DNA from: Paracorniculantispora psalliotae
Lineage: Eukaryota; Ascomycota; Sordariomycetes; Hypocreales; Cordycipitaceae
DNA length: 64,000 bases
Assembly: GCA_002796755.1 (NCBI GenBank)
Contig: PHFE01000008.1
Coordinates: 1,765,742-1,829,741, forward strand
Direction of reading: 5' to 3'
The position numbers and the translations under genes are program-made. The notes below the pieces were generated by a model that saw only the letters and a list, made by a program, of their open reading frames with translations, did no database searches and was not told the origin of the DNA. Positions 56,598 to 64,000 of this stretch are shown piece after piece (position 1 is the stretch's first letter; each line of letters begins with the position of its first letter).

Positions 56598-58086
56598 ATG
56601 CGCCCATGGGCGTATTCTGATCACCTGTGTCTCCCTTTCCAAGGTGAGTCAGGCGACTTGCTGATAATCAGTGAGCTTTTGCCTCCTCTGATGGTAAAAC
56701 GATTCCCCCGAGAGTTGATAGAGATGGTTGGCAGCTTTATAGGGCCCAGCGTTTTATGGCGCTATCCTACTGTCATTAAGCGAGCTGCCAGCCTGCAGCT
56801 CACCCCAGCGGTGCAAGACTGGACTCGACGCCTATGCGATATTCAGCATTGGAGTCGCCACCAAGAGCCTGTCATGTGTGACACGTCGTCAACTGCCTCG
56901 TGCTATATTCGGATTACAATAGACTCGAGTGGGATCAAAGAAATTGATCGATTCGTGGCCCACGAACAGAAATATGACGCGAAACCGACACCAGATCATC
57001 GGTTCATCATCGAAGAAGCAGACAAACTAAGCGAAGTAGTCGCATGCCTGCAAGTTAGTGAGCCAGATGCCAGGCCAGATGCGTGTTGTGCTGATCGCAA
57101 TGAATAGAACGGCCATTGTCGTCTGAAGTTGTGTCAACCGACACGGATAATATTCTTGAACTATCCTCTGCTCCCCGAGGTAACGTGTAGAGTGTTCTCG
57201 GCATTGACAACGTCAAAATATATCAGAGGAATACAAATGAGAACGCAACCCGGAGGATCTGGCCACCTTTCTGTAATCGACACAGCTTCATGTTTCGGTT
57301 TAACCCTGTTCGTAGAATACTATCAAATCCTGGCAGTTCATGCCCACACATCAATTGCACCAACATCACTTGAGACCTTCCTTCGCATTACCTCTTTTCG
57401 CGGAGAATTTGCCACCTGGCTTTATGTTGCGCTCCCATCTTGCGAAGAGATTACTGCCTTGGGAGGAAGTTCTATCGACACCGCCGCCATGGAAGCTCAA
57501 CTCTATGTAGGTCAATTATTTTGCGTGTTGCAAACGTCCACTGACTTGTAAGATACAAACCAAACACCAAGGACTGCTATACGCGGGTCTATTTGAGGAT
57601 CACCAGAATGTGCAATTGACACCAACTACAGGCCGTCCGATGCTCGTTCACAATGTTTTATACGGTTCTGTATCTCTATTGAGAGAGAATTCGAAGCCAA
57701 CGACTCATTACCTGCAGACGCGGACACCGCTCCTTACGTCGCCGGCATATGTTACGCAGGCGCCACTTGACAATGTTGTGGTAGTTCAAACGTGTAGAGA
57801 CCGCGAGACGGGACACTGCCGAGGTTTTGTCTTGCAATACGATGATGAAAGGGTCAAATCTGTTGGGCAGTGCCGGCTGGGCGTTGACGAGACGAGATGC
57901 GTTGAGAATCCTGCTCTTCTTTGATTCACGACCGTGGGGGATATTCTTTCGGTGGTTTTTGCATCGAACGATGCTCACCTACACACTGCAGTGGATTCAG
58001 ATGCTAAGTGGGAATGTCATGAAATGGCTGGGACATTGGATTTTTGGTTCAACTGGAAGCAATCCAAAATTAGTATAGCACGATAG
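56598..58086 (+). pseudogene. Damaged member of a filamentous-fungal orphan family, in-frame TGA
   Basis: Three segments join in phase 0: 56598-57053, 57108-57506 and 57553-57924, with introns of 53 and 46 nt. They give a protein with FPRELIEMVGSFIGPSVLWRY, RITIDSSGIKEIDRF, MRTQPGGSGHLSVIDT, AVHAHTSIAPTS, WLYVALPSCEEITALGG, and GHCRGFVLQYDDERVKSVG followed by QCRLGVDETRC. I recognise this order as a widespread hypothetical family of Hypocreales and relatives with no known function. At 57922-57924 the frame meets TGA, but the same frame stays open for 53 more codons to TAG 58084-58086, and that part still carries the family's C-terminal WECHEMAGTLDFWF. The 5' end is also unclear: no clean N-terminus joins to 56598, and a CxxC-like piece lies out of frame at 56210. 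A recent pseudogene is the simplest reading; stop readthrough is the alternative. Confidence 0.6.
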
Positions 58087-59680
58087 GTTTGCACGCTACG
58101 TCTTCCAATATGGAGTTCGCTATTGACTTTATGAGCTTTACAACAGCCTCGGACGAAATGGCCGCCTAGGCTTGGTACAGTCTTCAACGTCCCAAGCAGC
58201 TTTGTATGTGCCAAAAAGTTTGTAAATTTTGCAAAAAGCCCTAAAATGATGGAAACCAGCATTGGAGCTTTGAAACCGTTCGGCATTTGTTCCTCGCGAC
58301 CACAGTGATAACGCGGCAGAGATGCATGTGTGGCTAATAAGCCTTTCTTTGCCGTGGCTGCGTTCTTGATAGAATGCTCTTCTCTTTTCCATCATCTATG
58401 AGTAATAATCTTATCGCATTTGATATATATTCAATTCCAATTTACTACTTTTCGCAGATTTGCCTTTGACGTTCTGGGGCTTGACGCCGACCGTTTGGGA
58501 ACCAGGTGCTCGCAGGGGCCTGCCATCCGAAACTGGGGAGTGTAGCATCGATGCTTCAGACCTTGGCCACCCACTTTAACTCTTACTAGCCGCTTGCCTG
58601 TCCCAAAATATCGAGACTCGGAGCTGCATCCGGTGAGGTACTTCCAGAACGGTAATATTGGCCTGTCATTAATGCGCGGTGGTAACCAGTCGAAATACGG
58701 GATGAGCCTGTCAAGTGGATTGGCGAGCATATGTGATAATAGCATGGCTTTGTGGCTTGCTTGCAGGACACCAGAAGCCACCACAAACCCGTCTAATTAT
58801 TGTGCATTCAAGACGGAGTCAAAATTAAAAAAGTAACTACCGATGACAGTTTTCTCCGTCTTGATGTATTTTTCGTATCCCTTGCTGCTTGTGATTGCGC
58901 TATCCGTTTTACCCGGAGGGCGCCGATGGAGGCAGGGGTACTGCCCTCTGCGACTCGTCTTGTTTCTTGGACAGCCCCCAGAAAGCTTCGACCCTTCCCT
59001 GGACCTGGCGCGCCAAGAGGAACCTCACTCATGCGAGGCTATGCATGCCATGCAGCGGCAGAAAGGCGCAAGGCACACGAAAAAAAGCTACGGGTGCCCC
59101 TCCTCATGTCTGTGTGGCGGAGGCGGAGACTGCGGCGGGGAGGCCAGTTGCCTTGGTGTGTGTTTGGGAGCCATGTCCGGCCCGGCAGCAACAGATGCCG
59201 ATGGAATCTTTTAACCGTCTGGGGCGGAATTGGTAAAACCAGGGATACCCTGAGAGCTTGGCTTGCCACGTTTATGCGTGGCACACTCGGCTGTCCTGCA
59301 CGAGCCGACTTATCCCCACGCGTGCCTGATTCAGGAACTGTCTCTTGTTGCGCTTTGTTCATGTGTGCCCTCTTTTCTATCCGCTCGTTTCTCTCTCCTG
59401 CAAGACACATATCTCTCATCTGCGCATCAGTTAAACGATTGAATTCGTCTCATGCATATCCTTTCATCGACGATCCAGTTCACCAACTTCACCAGGACAA
59501 CATCAGCAGTTGCCGATCTGAGTTGCTACAACAAGCAGACAACATTCGTACACTAGATGTCGACGCTTTTTGAATAGACATCTGGCCAAGCCAGCTTGTT
59601 CTTCTCGCACTCGAATCGCTCACTCGGAGGAATAAGCAACTTTGGACAGGAGCCTTGCTGCTCCGCAAACTCTCAATAAA
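58087..59680. other. 1.6 kb without a clear gene
   Basis: The region upstream of the 7TM gene. Short frames on both strands (the largest at 58800-59573) have no recognisable domain and uneven codon character. I see no RNA gene or mobile element. Confidence 0.4.
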
Positions 59681-61795
59681 ATGAGTACCGGCAGCCTTCA
59701 CGGATTTGACATTAGGGACGCGGCGCAGGGAATCATTGGCAATGGATCATTTACGACAGATTGGGCAGGCTTCCAATTTCAAGCCAATTCGACAAACTCA
59801 GTCATTAGCCAACTGCGGTTTGCCACCTCTAAAACGATACGGCAGTCGGCCATCATCCTCGCCAGCTTCAATGCTGTCGTCGGACTAGTCTTAGCAGTGG
59901 GAATTTTTGTCGACTGCTACTGGTCTGCCAAACGGGCGGACCCCAAGATGAGGTTCAGGTATGAAGGGAAGATCCCACGATAAAAAAAATACGAAGATGC
60001 TAACTAGTCGCGCAGGTCATCCATGTACAAAATAATAGGGCCGATGAATATTTTCCCATTTATTTTGGCAATTGGAATCATCGTTCAAGGGACCATTACT
60101 GCCATTGAGCAGTCGAAGGGTCTACAAGGACTTTTAATTCTGGGCTGCCTGCCCATTTCACAAATAATGCTGCCGAGTACGTACCATCACATTTGTTGGG
60201 CATCGCAGAAGGAATTTACTAACAATTAATAGCGATATTTATCGTGCCGTTTATACAGTTCATTTTTGGCATGGAGACTACAATACGTGCCTTTCGAAGA
60301 AGAGCATTTGACTCCTTTGGCGTGTGGACAACCACTGTCTGCGTAGTTTTGGTGGTTGGTTCTCTCGCTGCAACCTACGGCGTCACGCATGTAGTGCAGC
60401 CGCCCAACTTTTGCTTTGCTTCACTATTCTGGTTTGTGCAAAAGTATCGTGAGGCGTGCTTTAGCCTCTTTACGGCCATCGCAGGTAGCTTGCTACTTGG
60501 TAGTGCCATTACCTTCACACGCCTCTTTCGAAGTACGTCAGGCGGCGCCATCGAGAGAATCGCCGCCTCTCGCATGGTGTACTACATGTGCATCGGCGCC
60601 ATAACAAATGTAAGTGCATTGGCAACTATATACATTGTCTCAAGAGTAAATACTAATATCTCAGCAGAGCGTCGCAATACCGTTCTTTGCCAGCCTAACT
60701 TTCCGCAATGACATGGACGTCACAAAGCTTCGCGGAAATCTTTCCATGGCCGCAATGGTAGCCACAAATTTAACGGCTTTGACCAATGGTGGTCTCTATG
60801 TTTTTCTGCGCACCTGCCAGAGAAGCAATATTGGACGCAAGGGCTATTTTGAGGTGGATCGAGACAAGCAGCGGCGGCAGCAGACAAGGAAACGACAAGT
60901 GCGCAAATCGCCCATGACGGAGACTTACACAAATCAGATGGAACAGCCTGTTGCGCCTCCCGCACGCGTGTATCAGCCAAACTCACTGGTCAACAGCAAC
61001 CCCCAGAGCGCGATTGCTGAAAGCCAGATTGGCCTCGCACAGACGATCGGCGCCGCAGAACCGCAGGGTCTCGAAAGCTCACCGCGAAGAAACCATGCTT
61101 CCAAAGCATCGTACAGCGTCTTTCCACAGCAGCAGCAGCAAACACCGGCTCTCAACCCTAAGCCTCTTTCTGTGCTGCCTGCGGCAACTTACACACCCCC
61201 TACACTCGCTCGAGGATTCAGCGCTGAAGTGAATGATGAAGATATCGAGGCCATGGAGATTGATCTTATGAGGCATGACATCTCGAGCTTACTGCCGCCG
61301 CCGGTCATCTCTGGTTTCGTACCGGGCCACCAGCGGGATTCCTCAATGGTGTCCTCGGCGACTGTGCAGATTGGGCTGCGACTGTCCAATGTCAATGACA
61401 TGCCCCGCCCGGGCTTTTCCTACCTACAGGAGCGTGTGCCCACACCACGACCGACATCTTCCATCTACCCAAAGTCCATGATTGCTGCCTCGGGCGCGAA
61501 TGGGCTGGGGCTGCGGGAGCCCAGCGACGTGCGACGCACCTCGGTGAAAGTGGGCAGCACCGTCTTTGTCGACCCGGCCAAGCAGCTGCCGCCGCCGCCG
61601 CTCCGAACAGGTTCCAAGAAGGACCTCAAACCAGTGGATCGGGAAAGCCAGATGCTTCTGACGCCGATGGTGTACAGCCCTGAAGGAGCTGGTAACACGG
61701 CAACCATGACAAGCCCGTCGGAGAGGGATCCCAGGATGTCACCCTGGGAAGGAGCTGGGTCTCCCACAGAAAAGAGACCCTCGGAATGGATCTAG
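59681..61795 (+). CDS. Seven-transmembrane receptor-like protein with long cytoplasmic tail
   Basis: Exons 59681-59958, 60016-60176, 60233-60609 and 60668-61795 encode 647 aa; introns are 56-58 nt. Seven hydrophobic segments are visible: SAIILASFNAVVGLVLAVGI, NIFPFILAIGIIVQGTITAI, IFIVPFIQFIFGM, TTTVCVVLVVGSLAATYGV, LFTAIAGSLLLGSAITF, MVYYMCIGAITNSVAIPFF, and a seventh around MVATNLTALTNGGLYVFL. The short N-terminus carries two N-glycosylation sequons (NGS, NST), fitting an outside N-terminus. About 310 residues of Ser/Pro/Gln-rich tail follow, with a short Gln run and many Ser-Pro sites. Motifs such as FGMETTIRA and ASRMVYYM recall a GPCR-like family of filamentous ascomycetes without known ligand. 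Coupling to G proteins is inferred from topology only. Confidence 0.82.
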
Positions 61796-62114
61796 TTGAA
61801 TTAAAATTATGGGGACAAAATATCTACAAGACTTGTAATTACTGTATCATTTTGGCTTCATAGACTTTGGCATGGATTGCATACATGGGAGGTTTGCTTT
61901 GTTAGCGTTTATGTCGGACGATACTTATCTACTTTATTTTCTTTATTCCCTTCCAAGGCTCGTTGAATTGATGTATTTTGCTACTGTGAACAGGGTATAT
62001 ATGTCGACTTAGCAAAGTAGCAGAGCAGCGATGCCCCATCATATGAAAGACGACTTGGATATGCTATTTCCAAACGCCAGGGCGAATTTTCCCTTCTATG
62101 ATTCAGCGCAGTAA
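61796..62114. other. Convergent 3' region, 7TM / dolichyldiphosphatase
   Basis: This 319-nt AT-rich spacer lies between two gene ends. No feature is seen. Confidence 0.5.
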
Positions 62115-62892
62115 TTATTGCGCTTTGATTCCTTTAGAGCTGCTCTTTTTCGCCAGTCTCTTCTCTTCCCACCTATCCCAGCCAGCCTCACTGAGATCTT
62201 CCTCCACGACGAGATCCCGGACCCGAAACGCGCGCACGATGGGCAGGTCAAGCCCCCACGCCAGCAGACCCGAGCTGCGCAGCACCGCCGTGAAGATGAA
62301 CCACGCAACCGCCGTCAGCGCGCCCACGGTGCTGCCGACAAAGACCTGCTTGGGCGTGTGGTAGTTGAGGTAGATGCGGCTCCACGCCGTCGCGGCGGCC
62401 AGCGCGAGGCTCACAGCGCTGACGGCGAGCCGCTCCACGATCCTGCTGTTGTTCTTGTTCGATTTCGACGTCGGCCGGTGGCGCACAAGGAGGAAGAGGG
62501 AGAGGGCGACGCTCCAGAAGAAGACGAACTGGGCGTGGGAGCTGGGCATGCCATAGCCCTTGCCATGGATCTGGCGCGGGCGCTCCTCCTTGATGAGGCG
62601 CTTCAGGACAAAGTTGAGCGCCTCGCAGGCGAGCTGGCCGGCGAACAGCAGCGCGATTTCGATTTCGCGCGACGAGTAGATGAGGGTGAGGTAGACGACG
62701 CCAAGGGCTTGCGGGAGGAGGGCGAGGTACGCGCAGAGGAGCGAGATGCGATCGTTTGGGTCCTGCGAGGTCGTACGTTAGTAATGATTCGACGTGTACC
62801 TGCGAGTTCAATAAAGAGAAACTCACGTAGAATACATGTGTGATTGAGAGCGACGCAAGTGGTGCTGTGGCAGCATCGTCGTCGTACCCCAT
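62115..62892 (-). CDS. Dolichyldiphosphatase (CAX4/CWH8 type, PAP2 family)
   Basis: Removes phosphate from dolichyl diphosphate on the lumenal face of the ER so that the lipid carrier for N-glycosylation can be reused. Exons 62892-62827 and 62762-62115 encode 237 aa with several membrane segments. The three PAP2 motifs are in order: KRLIKEERPRQ, the PSSHAQF motif, and SRIYLNYHTPKQVFVG with the catalytic His. As in yeast CAX4, a Gln replaces the Asp that follows the third motif in other phosphatases. The intron is 64 nt with a CTAAC branch site. ATG 62892 sits in a strong context (ACCATGG). Divergent from the gene at the window edge. Confidence 0.92.
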
Positions 62893-63566
62893 GGTGGCGA
62901 AGGGAAGGGCGAGATACAGATGGATGCAAGGACGCAACAGGTCGAAATGCCACGCACGGGCTTTATTGCATGCTGCGCAAATATTTGCAAAATGAATTGA
63001 CAACGCGAACAAAGGTAAGGAACAGGATAATGAAAGGACTCAATGCAAACGCCGGCGGATGTGCTTGTAGACGGCTCGTGATGGAAGTTGGCGTTGATGC
63101 GCGAGCTTCCCCTGTGGGGTAAAAATGCTTAGTGGGCGGGCTTCAAGGCAAACCAACCAAGTGTTGCGCCTTTGTACTCAAGAGTCATACCGCATGCCCA
63201 CAAGGCGAACCCCATCTGGACCCCGAAATCAGCAAAGAATCAAAGAGAAAATTTTCGAAAAAGTTGCATTAACATCTCTTCACACTTGAATCTATTAATA
63301 ATACTCGCCATCGCGATTGCTGTGCCATTTGGTCCTACGCGACGCTCATCATTTAACAAGCGCACCTCCTCACGCCACCAAACCTGTCGCCACCTTGCAA
63401 AAATCATATCCAGCGTCAGCGAATTCGTCACAGCGCGTGCAAGTCCGAAGTAATCTTCAACTCATATTTTGCATCTCAGACAAACCACTGTACCATCGTT
63501 TACCGAATTGCGATAGCGTCAGCTCAATTCACAGGATAATGACGCAGGCCCGCAGCGTACACCACC
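62893..63566. promoter_or_regulatory. Divergent dolichyldiphosphatase / RWD protein promoter
   Basis: 674 nt between two divergent starts. Nothing beyond ordinary promoter-like composition is seen. Confidence 0.4.
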
Positions 63567-64000
63567 ATGGATCCCACAGATGACGGCGACGACAGCCGTC
63601 GCGTTGAGCTGGAGACGCTCGAGGCCATCTTTCCCGAGCTGCGCCAAGTCGGCGGCGATGCCTCGCCCTTTGATTTTGAGCTTGATATCCCCGTCGAGCT
63701 GGCCGTGCCGCTGACGGTCACCTTCCCGCCGGCTGGAAATGCCGTGGACGAGGACCAGCCGTCGCTGCCTGGCCAGGCGGCCGCCGCCCCCGCGCAGCTC
63801 GATTCACTGCAAGTCTCGCACCTCCCGCCCATCTCGATCCGCGTCAGCCTCCCCGCCGGGTATCCGGAGTCGTGCCCGCCACAGGTTCTCCTGAAAACGA
63901 CGCCGCGGTGGCTGCGCGACGAGACGCTCGCCCAGCTGCAGGAAGATGCGTCGCGGCTCTGGGAGGAGATGGGCCGGGATATGGTGGCGTACACTTATAT
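63567..64000 (+). CDS. RWD-domain protein, 3'-truncated by window end (probable RBR E3 ubiquitin ligase)
   Basis: From ATG 63567 (ACCACCATGG) the frame is open to the window edge, 144 complete codons. The N-terminus is an RWD domain: SRRVELETLEAIFPEL, a beta strand set around FELDIPVELAVPLTVTF, the YPES.PP signature as GYPESCPPQVLL, and a helix (LQEDASRLWEEMGRDMVA). In fungi a protein starting this way and of this type is usually the ITT1/RNF14-like RBR ubiquitin ligase, with a RING-IBR-RING part following, but that part is outside the window. Other RWD proteins (GIR2, GCN2) are possible. Confidence 0.75.
   Translation, partial: MDPTDDGDDSRRVELETLEAIFPELRQVGGDASPFDFELDIPVELAVPLTVTFPPAGNAVDEDQPSLPGQAAAAPAQLDSLQVSHLPPISIRVSLPAGYPESCPPQVLLKTTPRWLRDETLAQLQEDASRLWEEMGRDMVAYTY

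Noticed and set aside
57922..57924. TGA at a probable Cys position read as selenocysteine
   Set aside because: Ascomycetes are not known to have the selenocysteine machinery, and no hairpin was identified downstream. A nonsense mutation or ordinary readthrough is simpler.

Overview
The window looks like nuclear DNA of a filamentous ascomycete (Pezizomycotina, most likely Sordariomycetes/Hypocreales). The grounds are many short introns (about 48-110 nt) with GT..AG ends and CTAAC/CTGAC-type branch sites, a glucose-repressible Grg1/CCG-1 protein, and several proteins of families known mainly from filamentous fungi. No species can be named from sequence alone. I rebuilt exon-intron structures by hand; in every multi-exon gene called intact, the summed exon length is a multiple of three.

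Layout. 0-12 kb is dense housekeeping: telomere protein POT1 (-), importin alpha (+), a UBA/RWD DEAH-box RNA helicase of the DHX57/YLR419W type (+), and aprataxin/HNT3 (+). 12-28 kb holds an AT-hook protein (-), a short kinesin-3-like motor (+), an unknown protein (-), a small secreted cyanovirin-N-like protein (-), an eIF4E/4EHP-class cap-binding protein (+), an EF-hand protein (-), glyoxalase II (-) and the pre-rRNA endonuclease LAS1 (-). 28-45 kb is strikingly gene-poor: one unknown acidic, low-complexity protein (31.6-32.6 kb, -) lies between a 4.0 kb and a 12.8 kb stretch in which I find no convincing gene. 45-54 kb holds a heavily split adenylosuccinate synthetase, an alpha/beta hydrolase, NAD kinase, an EXPERA/EBP-like membrane protein (all +) and Grg1 (-). 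54-64 kb holds a damaged member of a fungal orphan family with an in-frame TGA (+), a 7-transmembrane receptor-like protein (+), dolichyldiphosphatase (-), and the start of an RWD-domain protein, probably an RBR ubiquitin ligase, that runs off the window (+).

There is no operon logic; the genes serve separate core functions: telomere and DNA-end repair, nuclear import, RNA metabolism and translation, methylglyoxal detoxification, purine and NADP synthesis, and N-glycan lipid recycling. I see no biosynthetic gene cluster, intact transposon, CRISPR array, tRNA or rRNA gene. The points most worth following are the in-frame stop in the orphan gene, the substituted GIGP motif and 11-nt exon of the adenylosuccinate synthetase, the 12.8 kb gene-free interval, a 50-bp near-perfect palindrome, and the in-frame, stop-free aprataxin intron.
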